This document shows, one piece after another, positions 23,140 to 34,220 of a DNA stretch of 64,000 bases. A program made the translations under genes and the position numbers. Source of the DNA: Avena insularis (lineage: Eukaryota; Streptophyta; Magnoliopsida; Poales; Poaceae); NCBI GenBank assembly GCA_023614405.1, contig CM042691.1, positions 179,896,927-179,960,926 of the forward strand, written 5' to 3'. The first letter of the stretch is position 1. Each line of letters begins with the position of its first letter. The notes beneath the pieces were generated by a model, which made no database searches, was not told the origin of the DNA, and saw only the letters and a list, made by a program, of their open reading frames with translations.

Positions 23140-24503
23140 TGATACGTCCAAAATGTATCTACTTTCCCGAACACTTCTGCTATTGTTTCTCTTCTAAACT
23201 TGTGTGATTTGGATACAACTAACACAGACTGGCTCTATTTTCAGCAGAATTTCTTTTGTTTCTAGTTTTTATGCAGAAAATCAACTTTAAGGAAAAATCC
23301 CGAAAAATATGCCAAAACTCCTATTTTACCAGAAGACTCACGGAGCCAAAAGATGAGACAGAGGAGGGCCACGAGGGGCCCACACCCCTGGTCGCGTGGG
23401 CTAGCCCAGGCTACGCCTGGGAGGGGTGTGGCCACCTCGGGCACCCCCTCGGCCTCCCTCTTCGCCTACATAAAGTCTTCTGACCTAAAAACTCTGGGGG
23501 GTCAATATTTTCAAGAGAGAGTTCCACTGCGCCGCCACCACCAGAAACCACAATTCGGAATCAGAAACTCCATTCTGGCACCCTGCCGGGACGGAGAATT
23601 GGAGGAGATCATCGCCATCATAATCACCGACACCTCTCCATCAACCATCCATGAGTGAGTAATCCCCCGTTGTACGCTATGGTCAGGATGAGATCTATCA
23701 TGTAATCGAATAAGATTGTTAGGGCATGGTTCCTAGTATCTTTATTAGTGATATTTTTACTTTGTTGCAACTTGCTATGCTTAATGCTTGTCACTAGGGC
23801 CCGAGTGTCATGATCTTAGATTTGAACATGTTATTGATTCATGATGATAGTATTGTTTGTGATCTTATCTGCAAGTTGTGTACACATATCATTGTCCGGA
23901 ACCAAAGGCCCCGAAGTGACAGAAATTAGGACAGTCGGAGGGGATGGCTGTGATATGAGGATGACATGTGTTCATCGAGCGTTAATGCTTTGCTCTAGTG
24001 CTCTATTAAAAGGAATACCTTAGTTGCCAGTAGATTCCCTTGAGGCCTAGGTGCAATGGGCTGGCAGGACAAAAGATGTTGTGCAAGTTATCATTGCGAG
24101 CACGTATGACTATATTTGGAAGACATGTCTATGATTGTTTAGTACTTGGACGCTTTTATCTTATTTATCTGCAAATGCCCTAGATCTTGAAGTTATATGA
24201 ATAGTCTCGTAATACATGCAATGCCCGTCCATCCATCCCTATTCCTACCGCACTCGAATCCTACTGTTTGCTACTATTTCTACTACTACCTTTGTTTTAC
24301 TGCTGCTGTTACTTTTCTATTGCTACTACAAAACTATTGCTACTGATAAAATTATGTGAGCAAGACTATTTCCAGGTGCAACTGAATTGACAACTCAGTT
24401 ATTAAGGCTTATAAGTATTCTTTGACTCCCCTTGTGTCGAATCAATAGATTTGTTATACTACCCTCAAAGACTGTTGCGATTCCCTATACTTGTGGGTCA
24501 TCA
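23140..24503 (+). repeat. 3' LTR of Athila-lineage element C
   Basis: The 1364-bp copy of the 5' LTR runs TGATACGTCC to GGGTCATCA and is followed by GTGCC, completing the target duplication. Confidence 0.93.
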
Positions 24504-24508
24504 GTGCC
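24504..24508. repeat. Target-site duplication GTGCC (right)
   Basis: Matches 14778-14782. Confidence 0.95.
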
Positions 24509-24730
24509 CACCTCAACCATTATCTCTCAAAGGGTTTACCACTTGTATGCTCCTACAAGATCATTTTTTAGCATGTTTACTTCTACGAAGGAATGAATGG
24601 TGTTTCCCAGATGACAAGTGGCTGGTCTAAGGTTCTTGAACTTGCTGGAATCAGGAAGGGGAATGTGTGCCTATTCATCTTTTTAAATGAGGGACTACTA
24701 GGCTTCATTGGTAGTGTTAATGTTCTGTAG
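24509..24730 (+). pseudogene. B3-domain gene, 3' part
   Basis: Read in the frame set by the exon ending at 14782, this gives AHLNHYLSKGLPLV, then an in-frame TAG at 24569-24571, then MTSGWSKVLELAGIRKGNVCLF and a stop at 24728-24730. The GWS.VLE..GI..G.VCLF pattern is the last conserved block of REM-type B3 domains (GW..F...N.L..GD.C.F). The internal TAG, and Asn where the family has Asp in GDVC, suggest a decayed gene, unless the TAG is removed by splicing. The domain would bind DNA in the nucleus; no target can be inferred. Confidence 0.6.
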
Positions 24731-25499
24731 TGAGGCCAAAAGGTATTTTCTTTATTTTGTTTTTGGATGCACCGTTGAAGTAATATGTTGTTAGTGAACT
24801 TGTACTGGTAAGGAACTTGATGTCAACCTGGTGTTGTACATGCTAAGTAATATTATCTCTGTATGCTATGTCTATATTTTGTTGTTTGTTTGTTTGCATG
24901 TTGTTTCTTTTTTGTACTCTTAAAAGATGATCTAAAAATATGTTCTGTTGTGTTCTCTTTTATGGTTGTGTGAAACGTACATACATAATGTGCTGATTTT
25001 TCTATTTTAAATATCTTTAATTCCAGTGACTGAGAGTTGGTCTGTAACATCTAGACTGGAGTAGTTTATATGGAACAAACAACTGGACAACTACAACGGT
25101 TACAATTGTATGGTCCCAAACAACCGGTAGCCGGTTCTATTCTATCTTTGCGCAGATAATTTGTTTCTTTTATTTAATTTCTACCAAGAGCACTGATATC
25201 TGAGGCCGGCCAAAAACATGAGGAAGCACCATCAAACCCATCCGATACCATGAGAAATTACCATCCAGACCAATCTTACATGTGGGCTTGACGCATAGAT
25301 GACGCGGTCAATGAGAAAAAATCAACCATGGGCCATGACAAAATCCATGAAGAATGAAGCAGGAGATGAAATGGTAAACTGGGCTTCAGGTCCCGGGATG
25401 GAAACTACGACGAAATATGCTGCAACGAACCAAGGAACGTCATGGAACACAGGGCTGGAGGGCCTTCGAGGAAGTTGTGACGAAAAAAATGCCATGGAC
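24731..25499. other. B3 gene 3' flank and unassigned DNA
   Basis: AT-rich DNA (24731-25060) looks like a 3' UTR or flank. 25060-25499 is of unknown origin. The ORF at 25299-25730 has no recognisable domain and overlaps a copia gag on the other strand, so I do not call it. Confidence 0.4.
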
Positions 25500-26048
25500 C
25501 GCCCAGATTCTTGTAGTGTCATATATACCTTTGTTCATCTTGTCGGCCTTCTTGTCTGCCAAATACTTGGGGCAGTTGTGCTACCAGTGGCCAGTCTCCT
25601 TACAATAGTAGAACTCGGTATCAGGCTTATGGCCAGCCTGGGTCATCTTCTCAAGCGCAACAGACATTTTGAGTACATGCTCACTAACGGAGTTGTTCTC
25701 CTCCATCATGCAGCTAAAGAACTTTTCTGAAGCACCTTAACTCTCCACAACAGCATGGGTATTGAAAATAATTATCAATTCAAAGCGCTTTTGGAGTTCC
25801 GGTTGTAGCCCATATAGTATGACGTAATGAACCATGTTGTGTCCTCCTGAGAACTTAAGTAAACATTCTTTACTTTGTCGGGAGCATCATCGGGTGGTGG
25901 GGGCTAGTGGCACTTCTAGCACATATTGCTTTTGTGCAGCAGTGAGGAGAATCCTCAAGTTCAGGGCCCAGTTGGTAAAGTTGCTACCATTCATTCCAAT
26001 TTTCTCTTTGTCCATGAACACATTGAAATTAAAAGAAGGTGTTGCCAT
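25500..26048 (-). pseudogene. gag: Gag of Angela-type Ty1/copia element F, truncated
   Basis: Read on -, the ATG at 26048 begins MATPSFNFNVFMDKEKIGMNGSNF-like text, then WALNLRILLTAAQK, the typical N-terminus of Angela-type copia Gag. A TGA and frameshifts follow near 25895. A zinc knuckle survives near 25560-25605 as YYCKETGHW, a stop, HNCPKYL; its first Cys has become Tyr. Similarity ends near 25500, where the element is truncated and joined to unrelated DNA. The 5' LTR and primer site of the same element lie at 52746-54350, across the inserted Tat elements. Confidence 0.78.
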
Positions 26049-26178
26049 CTACAAAAGAATTTGAAAATTTTATTTAGACTAAGTTTATGATAGATTGAGT
26101 TCAACTAATCCAAATTACAAATGAACTCCCACTCAAAAACAACATCCCTCGTGTCTTTTTGGTGATTACATGAACCAG
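26049..26178 (-). mobile_element. Leader of Angela-type copia F, part next to gag
   Basis: The untranslated leader between primer site and gag. It ends at ACCAG (26174-26178), the target duplication of the Tat element inserted here, and continues at 51813. Confidence 0.75.
26174..26178. repeat. Target-site duplication ACCAG (left)
   Basis: A perfect match to 51813-51817 flanks the 25.6 kb Tat element D. Confidence 0.95.
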
Positions 26179-26726
26179 TGTCGTGGTATTGCCGACGAGT
26201 ATGCCATGGAGGGGTCCTCATAGTGCGTGTTTAGGGACGTGGGGGAAGGCGGACGGTTGACGGGTACAAGGTAACACAGCTTACCCTGGTTCAGATCCCA
26301 CGACGGTGGTGGAATCCTACTCCTGCTATAAATCACTATAAGGGCAATACGCCGAGTTACAGGGATTGGTTCGCTATGCGAGATTCTAAGTTATTGTCTA
26401 TGAACGTCTGAGATTGTGCCCTAAAGGCTCCCATAGGACCAACTTATATAGTTGCTAGGTCCTAGGGTTACAGGGAAAAGTCCTAGCCGGACAGGTTATA
26501 GAGTCCTACACCGTCTATTACTAGTCTTGTGTATCTTGCACTCCAATGCTTCGGGTACGTCGGTGACTCCAACCGTAGCCTTCCTTTATCCGACATGGGC
26601 CTCCCTTCTGGATCCATCTAACTAGGCCTCCTAGCAGGCCATAGGCCACGCTACCAACTGTGGGCCACCCGGGTTATCTGGATAGGTGACATGCTATGAG
26701 GATACCCATATATCATATCCCCAACA
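26179..26726 (-). repeat. 3' LTR of Tat element D
   Basis: A 548-bp copy of 51266-51812. On - a TATA-like ACTATATAAG reads from 26462 to 26453. Confidence 0.93.
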
Positions 26727-26737
26727 GTAGCCCCCGG
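26727..26737 (-). other. Polypurine tract of element D
   Basis: On - this reads CCGGGGGCTAC directly before the 3' LTR. The CTCGGGGGCTAC-like word recurs four times in the intron at 29333-29724. Confidence 0.7.
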
Positions 26738-27326
26738 AGAACTCCGAGATATTACGCCGTCTTGCCTCCTTGTGTGGAATGCTCCGTCTAGATGAATGTC
26801 GGCAAGTCGTCAAGCAATATCTTGTAGTCCTCCCAAAGAACCCTGCAAGGCTTTCTCCGTCTTCAATATGTAAGTCGGAGAAATGTGAATCTTCCATCGT
26901 ACTCTTCCGTAGCCAGACTGGATCCGTCCATGTCGGAATCTTCGATGTGACGGCTCATCTTCCTATGTCATCTAGGGCGACGTAGTCTTACGTCAGCGAC
27001 GCCTCGTAACTCACACATGCAGAGAACACAATCATGTCCGATTTCCCCGTGCGAGCGATACGAACCGTTGGCGGCAACGGTTGGAGACGTGGTGAAATTT
27101 CCGCGCACGTTCGCGAACACGTCGTCTACGCGGCAACCGTCCGATCAAGCTGCACGAATCTGGATGCTGGAGATGATAAATATTAACCGTGGTGGAATTT
27201 CCACTTTTTACCTCATTCTCTCCTCGCATCATCTTCTTCCTCCAGCGCGTGCCTCCTCGAGCTCTCCACGAAAACTCTCGAAAAACCCTAGCCCCAATCC
27301 GCACCAGTCACCTCCATACTCACTCC
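26738..27326 (+). promoter_or_regulatory. Spacer between 3' LTR and opposite-strand gene of D; probable promoter region
   Basis: 590 bp without pol homology lie upstream of the ATG at 27327. A TATA-like GATAAATATT lies near 27175 and a TC-rich stretch near 27205-27250, a plausible promoter and leader for the gene that follows on +. This is weak evidence. Confidence 0.35.
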
Positions 27327-30300
27327 ATGGCCAGCAGCAGCACTTCCCCTTCCATGGCGGCGTCGAGCGAAGCCGCGGAGAAGCCGGTGAGTTCCATCAT
27401 CGTGGCCCCAGAGGGTTTGGTCATCCCCGTCTCAGCGGTGGTCGATCCACCGGCGACGACCATAATCTGGCGGCGCTGGAGCCGTTGGAGGAGGAGCTAG
27501 ATTCGCACAAGGGCGACTGGCGCAGCTCAGATATCACAGACCGTGATATCCAAGAGCTGATCGCCGAGGGCTACCTCCCTGCGACGGAGGGCTCGTCTGG
27601 CGGGCGGCGCCGGCCAGCGAGGTGACACCTTCTCCCCAAGCCGGAGAAAAGGTGTACCTCAAAGCCCAACTGGTACGCGGCGTCTCCCTGTCCATCTCCA
27701 ACTTCTTCATCTCCGTCTTAAACCACTACAGAGTCCAGCCCCAGAATCTTTCTCCCAACAGTATCTTAGCGCTTAGCAACTATGCGGCGCTCTGCGAGGG
27801 TTACTTAGGGATAAATCCTAGGCTAGACCTCTTCGTGTACTTCTTCACCGTCAAACATGAAGCCGGAGCTAGTAAAGAAGAACTTAGGAACCGTGGCACC
27901 ATAAGCTTCATGATTCGACCTGGCCGGTGGTTCCCCGACATCGTCGGCCACGAGTCTTGCAAAAATTGGCAACGTACGTACTTCTATGGCCCAGACATTC
28001 CTCTGGCTGGCCGACAAGTAACGTACCCGAACTTCGTTGACGGAGCCGCCGCTAAAGCCTCGTCATGGAGATCCCAGGCCTCCCTTACCTCCGACCTCGA
28101 GTCTTCCCGCGCCATAAGGCGGATAGAATGGTTCGTAGAGACGGGTTTGACCAGCTTGGACCTAGCCATTGCTGGTTTATTAGGAGAATCCAACCTCTGC
28201 AGCACCGCACGAAGCTCATGCACGAGTATACCAGCGATAGAAGGGATAGCCTCCGCATTACCGTGGACAACTTCTCGAGCGACTCTGTCAAGCTCCACCT
28301 TAAGGACATCGTCAAGGTGAAGGACAAGAAGCGTGGCTTCACCATCACCTACGACATGTTCGTAGACGGCAAGTGCCTAAAGGTAGCTATTTAATTTCCG
28401 TGTACGACATATACTCTAGTTCTTCCGTCTTGCAAATGTCATCTCATCTAACACGGTGACTTCTCACTTAACATCTTAGCGATCTAGAGGAGGACAACCT
28501 GGCTGCCCAAATATATGATCCAAAGATGAAGGAAGTCACGGTCGTGTCCGACGATGATGCTCCGTTGGCGCGAAAGCGGAAGAGCCCCACCTCTGACGCT
28601 GCTGACGGAGGCAAGAAGAAGAAGACGGCGGGTGGAGCCTCCAAGAAAACTACCGCTGACCTGGAGGCGGAAAAGAGAAATGTTACTGGGATCCCCTATG
28701 CCAAAGCACCCCTACTTGTGTAAGCTTCTCTTCCTCCGACATTGTCTATTTATCTTTCTTGCTCCTGTACTTACGCATTTTGCACGTTTCAGGAAGAAAG
28801 CCACGACCAGCCTCAAGAAGACCTCCAAACTGGGGGATTCTAGAACCATCAAGGACATGCTCATCGCGACGCATCTCCCGCCATCGCCCCTACCACTCCC
28901 TCCGTCAAGCCTTCGTCTGCCCTGACAAGCTCACAAGCTAAGGAGGCATCTAGCCCTTCCGCCATGGAAGTGGACTCAGGTGCCTCTACCGAGGTTGCTG
29001 TCGTCGCCGAGCAGGCGACGCAGGAGAGTGCCACCCACCAAATGGGTGAAGCTCCGGCTAAGGATGCCATCGGTGGCGGTAAGGCGGTGGTGGAAGCAGG
29101 TACTTCTGTCGTTTGCAGCGCCCCTGCACCCAAGAAAACCATAGCCTATCCAAAGATAGTCTATCCGGTACTTACACCGGGTAGCACTGCTTTGGTCCCT
29201 GGTGCGGCACCGACATCTCCGACGTGCGGTCTAGAGGAGCTCCACCGACAAGCAGAAATCTTGCAAGAAAACAACGAATCCTTGGGCAAGCTGCTGGCCG
29301 AGAGTGCTACAAACCTCAAGATCATCGCACTTGTAAGTTTTATTTTCCTTTTGCATTTCATATGAATATCCCACTGTAGCCCCCGAGTATGTAGAAATAA
29401 AACCATAGGTTTTTGCATCTATATGCTCTAAGAGTGACTAAGTTAGAAAACCTCTCACTGTAGCCCCCAAGCATGTAGGTGGAATGAAATGTTCTGACTA
29501 GATGCTTTAATAGTAGCATACGCAGTGTTTATAAATTTCCATACTGTAGCCCCCAAGCCTCTAGTTGTAACTGAATTAGTTCTGACTAGATGCTTAAAGA
29601 AAAGCTAAGCATATTACTAAGTCAAAAACTCTCGCTGTAACCCCCGAGCATCTAGGTGGAAAATTTTAGGCTAGATGCTCCAAGCAGACCAAACAGCGTT
29701 TTAACTTTGACCTTTTTTCCACAGAACGAGAGTGCTCGGAGGGGCATGGCCAATGAAAAGTACCAGAAGATGCGTGCAGACCTAGAAGCTGAAAAGAGTA
29801 AAACTGCCTTCTTGAAGGAACAAATCACCAAGAGAAAGTGTATGTTTTATTTTTCGCATTTCGCCTTGGTATTGGGCCCATATTCTCCGTGTACTCACTG
29901 TGTACTTTGGTTTCTCCGACTTGCAGAAACCATCTCCAAGGACAAGAATATTGTCGAGCAATCCAAGAACATTCAAGAGCTGGATAGAGAGAATAAAATT
30001 CTTAAGAAGGAGATGAAGGACATGCTGAAAATGCATGAGGAGTCGATGAAGGCTCTGCAGGACTCCGCCACCGAGGAAATCAATCGCTTGAAGGAGGAGA
30101 TTGCGATCTTAAAAGATCAGAAGCAAGCTGCCGATGAGCAGAATCAACACCATAGCGAGGCGTATAAGCTCCTCCAACAAGAGAAAGAATCCTTGGCGGA
30201 CACCCTCTGGCATGCTGAGGCCAGCATCTTCAGTACGTTTTCTCCGTCTTGGATTTCTGTAGTCTGGGTACTTTGAATTGTTGAACTCATGCGCTCCTTG

Positions 30301-30815
30301 TCGAAATTTTCAGCTCCTATTCCTATGGGTTTAACCCGATCGCCTCCTCCAGCCAAGGAATGCATGGTTTTTGCCGGCAACTTTATCAACACCGCCAGCA
30401 CGCAAGCCAAGGCGATCACCAAGCCTCTCTAGATAAATATCAAGGCATCGGACTCCGTGGTGAAGTACTCGGAGATTCTGCGCCGAGCCCCCGAGCATAT
30501 CACAAGCTGGAAAGCTTCATGTGCACGGGCTGGCGCAAGTATGGTGCTGTCAATGGTGACATCGACACGGTGACCTCTGGCATTCCCGACGTAGACGACG
30601 ATGGCAAAGAGATCAACCATGAATCCATCTTGTCGTCGCTCGCGGGCTATGACACCAGAGTTGCCGAGTTGGTAGATGTCAACGTTTTTGTGCCAATGAA
30701 CACCATTGACAGCGGAAACCAAGGTTCCTCTGAGTCCCACCACAGCGCCGACTTCGAGGGTGGTTCTCCGGCTGGTGATGATGCTGCTTCCAAGTCACCT
30801 GCGCCAAAGGAATGA
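27327..30815 (+). pseudogene. Opposite-strand, intron-containing gene of Tat element D (putative gypsy-type transposon family)
   Basis: This gene is antisense to gag-pol, between the 3' LTR and the integrase. The ATG at 27327 starts MASSSTSPSMAASSEAAEK. After a frame change the conserved domain follows (27622-28190): GVSLSISNFFISVLNHY, NLSPNSILALSNYAALCEG and YLGINPRLDLFVYFF. A shifted end runs to 28382 (ITVDNFSSDSVKLHLKDIVKV). Further exons with GT-AG borders are about 28480-28719 (Lys-rich, nuclear-signal-like KKKKTAGG), 28793-29332, 29725-29837, 29927-30232 and 30314-30815. The middle exons are long coiled coils (for example EELHRQAEILQENNESL, then NKILKKEMKDMLKMHEES). The domain resembles PF04195; its function is unknown. 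At least two frame changes and late stops show decay. Confidence 0.7.
29333..29724 (+). repeat. Four-unit polypurine-like repeat in an intron of the D opposite-strand gene
   Basis: GTAGCCCCCGAG-like words begin at 29376, 29460, 29546 and 29638 (the last is GTAACCCCCGAG). Each is followed by G.ATGTAG/CATCTAG, AAAAT and GACTAGATGCT-like text, giving unit lengths near 84-92 bp. The whole array fits between the GTAAGT donor at 29333 and the acceptor before 29725. Confidence 0.8.
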
Positions 30816-31331
30816 AGAACAACTTTGTAATATTTGTTTCACCTATGGTGCATATGCGGAAAAAAACTTTTTTATGTAACTTAAGGCGGAAAACAATGGT
30901 TGTTATTTCCTGATGCTCAAGAACAACTTTTCAGCATGTATATATTGCTTTAAGCAAGTGCTGGTTTATCCATTACTTTGGTTCTTATGCTTGAGTTTTC
31001 GTGAGTCAGACGACTCGTTGTCGGAACCATGTGCTCAGGTGATGATGCCCAATGGCACCGTCAATAACCTAAGCACAAAATCGCCGACAATAAGTGCCGA
31101 AATTCACTACTCCAGAATCCACATAAAAACGACAAAGAACGTGTAGACCAGAAAACTAAAGCTAACGCCCGTAGGCGGAATTTTCACAAGTGCAATCGCA
31201 AAGCTTGTGCATAAAGGTTTTATATGATCCAAAAATGAACACTAAAGGAGGTAAAAGACTCAGAAATATGAGTGAACCAGAGAGCTTTATTTCATTGATC
31301 ATATAAGAGGTACACAATTAGATAAAAAATG
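30816..31331. other. Convergent spacer between opposite-strand gene and integrase of D
   Basis: 516 bp, AT-rich. It would hold the 3' ends of both the + strand gene and the - strand gag-pol reading. No ORF of note (30913-31146 is not recognisable). Confidence 0.5.
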
Positions 31332-32600
31332 CTAAGTGTAAAAAGGACATAGTTGTGCTATGTTCCATGGCCGATCAAGCTCCGGGTAGTCATCATCCGG
31401 GTCACGTCGCTTACGCTTATGATCCTCGTTAGGTCTATCCTTCAGTTCACGATTGTCAACAAGGTAGTAAGACCCATTGAGTAGCGCCTTGCTTATGATG
31501 AACGGTCCTTCCCATGGCGGGGATAATTTGCGTGACTTCTTCTGCTTAAGTCGGAGCACCAAATCCCCCTCTTTAAACGAGTGATGCCAAACGCGGCGAC
31601 TATGGTAGCTGCGTAGCTTCTGCTGGTAGATGGCGGATCTTTGGCATGCCAAAACACGCTCCTCCTCGAGAAGGTCCACATCTAGGCGTCTGGATTCTTC
31701 AGTGTCATCTTCGTCATAGGCGGCAACTCTTGGTGCATCGTGAAGGATGTCGGAAGGTAGGATGGCTTCTGCTCCATATACCATAAAGTAAGGGGTGTAG
31801 CCGATGGATCTGTTGGGTGTAGTTCGTAAACTCCACAGCACAGATGGCAATTCTTTCGCCTAGGCTCCAGCTGATCTATGTAGCGGTGCCTCAAGAAGTG
31901 GCTTGATTCCCTGCAGAATTAATCCATTAGCTCGCTCAACCTGACCATTAGACTGTGGGTGTGCCACAGAAGCAAGGTCAAGTCGGATGCCTTTCTCCTA
32001 ACAATAGGCCTCCACTTCTCCGAGTGACAAATTGCTGCCATTTTCGGTGATAATGCAATGTGGGAGACCAAATCTCACCACTAGATCCCGAACAAACCTA
32101 AGGGCAGTTTCCCCATCAAGCTTTATGATGGGTTTAGCTTCTATCCATTTAGTGAATTTATCAAATGCTACAAGCAGATGCGTAAACCCACAAGGTGCCG
32201 TCTATAACGGTCCCACCATGTCTAGCCCCGCATCGCAAACGCCAAGTTATTGGTATTGTTCGCAATTCTTCAGCAGAACATGTGGTTGTCGGGCATATCT
32301 TGGCATCCCATGCATGTCTCAACCAGCTTGTATGCCACTTGGCGTCACCAAGAGAATCCTTGCCAGAAGGTTTTCGCGACCAACGATCGAGGAGCGGCGT
32401 GATGCCCGCAATCTCCGAGATGGATTTGGCGTAGGATCTCCATACCTTCTAGCTGGGAAACACACTTTAGGTATAGACCAGAAGTGCTCCTTTTGTAGAG
32501 TTGCCCATTTATTATGGTATAACCCTTTGCTCGCCGTACTATTTGACGTCTTTTTACTTCGTCGTCGGGCAAAGTTCCGTGTTCGAGATATTCCATGAAC
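31332..32600 (-). pseudogene. Integrase of Tat element D (second catalytic Asp changed to Glu)
   Basis: Read on -, the zinc-binding region lies near 32410-32590 (MEILRQIHLGDCGHHAAPRS). A broken core follows: the first Asp in DAGLDMVGP near 32215, the second motif reading TENGSNL instead of TDNGSNF (GAA at 32043-32045), and Glu retained in NGQVERANG near 31945. The C-terminal part is open (31332-31850): LPSVLWSLRTTPNRSIGYTP, then EGDLVLRLKQ and PPWEGPFIISKAL. Several stops and frame changes lie between 31850 and 32345. It would insert element cDNA into the genome if intact. Confidence 0.85.
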
Positions 32601-33345
32601 TATTTTGTCCAAGCCGGAGAGACCTTGGTCACCATGTTGACGAAAGAGTCAGCTCTGTCCGGGTTGTCGATGTCGGATCCCTTCACGGATGGTGTGCGTA
32701 GGTGCTCTAGGAAAACTCCTGGCGGAATTTGCTTGCGCCCTGATCCTAGCTTAGACAACAGATCATCCGCCTCGTTTTGCTCCCTAGGCACATACTTGAC
32801 TTCGTAGCCCAAGAACGTGGTGTAGCTTGTCTCATGTTGGTGACTGTAGCAATACACTAGCCCCCGAGCCGTTGAGCATCTTTGATCTGTCAAAGTGCAT
32901 CACCCAGTACTCTAATTCTAGCAACGGAGTAGCATCTGGCATCTCCGTCCAATCTGCAACAAAATCCGCCAAGGCTTGTGGCTTGATAGCGTCGCGTCTC
33001 TTATAAGTGATCTCGAAGGCGGCAAGTTCAATGCCCCACTTCTCAACCCTTCCTGTAGCGTCGCTGTTGTTGATTATGTCGGATAGTGGATTCTTGCTCA
33101 CCACTGTGATTGGGTGCTCCTGAAAGTAATGCCTCAGCTTCCGAGAAGCAAGGAATACTCCATAAGCTATCTTCTGGTAGTGTGAATAACGCTGATTGGA
33201 CTCCGTCAAGACCTCGCTCGCGTAGTAAACTAGTCGTTGAACTCCGTGCTCATAGCCTGGTTCCTTCCACTCTACTACGATGACAATGCTGATTACCCGG
33301 TTGGTTGCCGCCATGTATATTAACAGGGGCTCACCAGGCTCGGGT
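32601..33345 (-). pseudogene. Dual RNase H region of Tat element D, second domain partly deleted
   Basis: The first RNase H-like domain has LLIYMAATNRVISIVIV, then HYQKIAYGVFLASRKLRHYF and WGIELAAFEITYKRRDAIK. The archaeal-type second RNase H starts at HFDRSKMLNGSGASVLLQSP near 32890. It then jumps to EVKYVPREQNEADDLLSKLG near 32760, so about 60 residues, including the Glu and Asp positions found in the sister element, are missing. The tail RKQIPPGVFLEHLRTPS is normal. Two RNase H domains mark the Tat lineage. Confidence 0.82.
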
Positions 33346-34220
33346 GCTGCAAGGTTAGGCGCTGAGGAAAGAATCTCCTTGAGCTGCTTCAATGTTGCAT
33401 CTGCCTCGTCCATCCACATGAATTTGTCTGCCTTCTTCAGCAACTTGTACAGCGACAGAGCCTTCTCACCAAGTCGGCTGATGAACTGACTAACTGCTGC
33501 AACACAACCTGTTAGTCGCTGAATGTCCTTTAGGCATATCGGACGGTTTATGTTTAAGATGATCTTGATTTTCTCCAGGTTGACCTCGATTCCGCGATGG
33601 GAAATGATGAAACCCAACAATTTGCCGGCTGGAACCCCGAAGACGCATTTCTTAGGGTTAAGCATCATGTTGTATTTCCGGAGATTATCAAAGGTTTCTT
33701 TTAAGTCGGAGATTAAGTCGTTTTAGTTTTTGGACATCACCGCGATATCGTCCACATAGTCTTGAACGTTCCGACCAATTTGGTCGTGAAGGCAACGTTG
33801 CATTGTTAGCTGGTACGTAGCACCTGCGTTTTTTAGCCCAAAGGGCATCGTAACAAGCAAAACGTGTCGTATGGAGTAGTAAACAAAGTGGCCAATTGGT
33901 CCGACTTCCTCATCTTGATCTGGTGGTATCCTGAGTATGCATCGAGAAAACACAAAAGTTCCGAGCCAGCCATCAAGTCAATGACTTGGTCAATGCGAGG
34001 CAAAGCAAACGGATCTTTGGGACATGCTTTGTTCAAGCCAGTGTAATCAATGCACATTCTTAATTCATTGGTTCCCTTTTTTGGGGACAAGTATAGGATT
34101 GGCCACCCATTGGGTGTGAAGGACTTCTCGGATAAATCTAGCCTTAAGTAACCTAGCTATCTCTTTGCCAATGGCACGTCTCTTCTCATCTCCAAAGCAT
34201 CATAGAGGTTGTTTCACTGG
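33346..34220 (-). pseudogene. Reverse transcriptase of Tat element D (frameshifted)
   Basis: On -, the order is VPKKGTNELRMCIDYTGLNK, then LPRIDQVIDLMAGSELLCFLDAY. A frame change follows near 33850, then TMPFGLKNAGATYQLTMQR and the catalytic NVQDYVDDIAVMSK near 33745. A stop at 33723-33725 precedes the thumb/connection (MLNPKKCVFGVPAGKLLGF). The catalytic Asp pair is intact, but stops and a frameshift prevent a full product. Confidence 0.86.

Larger units (their letters stand above)
14783..24503 (+). mobile_element. Complete non-autonomous Athila-lineage LTR retrotransposon C
   Basis: A 9721-bp element is bounded by a perfect GTGCC target duplication, with 1379-bp and 1364-bp LTRs (TGATACG...GGTCATCA), a tRNA-Asp-type primer site, gag-protease, an extra ORF and a polypurine tract. 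No reverse transcriptase, RNase H or integrase motif is present in the 4.3 kb between the protease and the 3' LTR, so it depended on enzymes from another element. The layout resembles non-autonomous Triticeae Athila-group families such as Sabrina; the family name is a guess. It sits inside the B3 gene in the same orientation. Confidence 0.9.

Noticed and set aside
25299..25730. 143-codon ORF with hydrophobic stretches on +
   Set aside because: Its second half is the reverse strand of the copia F gag zinc-knuckle region; no domain of its own.
30480..30500. AGCCCCCGAGCAT word in the last exon of the D antisense gene
   Set aside because: A single occurrence that codes for R-A-P-E-H; not repeated, so I did not count it with the intron array.
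32850..32870. CTAGCCCCCGAG polypurine-like word in the D RNase H region
   Set aside because: On - it is simply the codons for Gly-Ser-Gly-Ala-Ser of the RNase H motif, so it is not part of an array.
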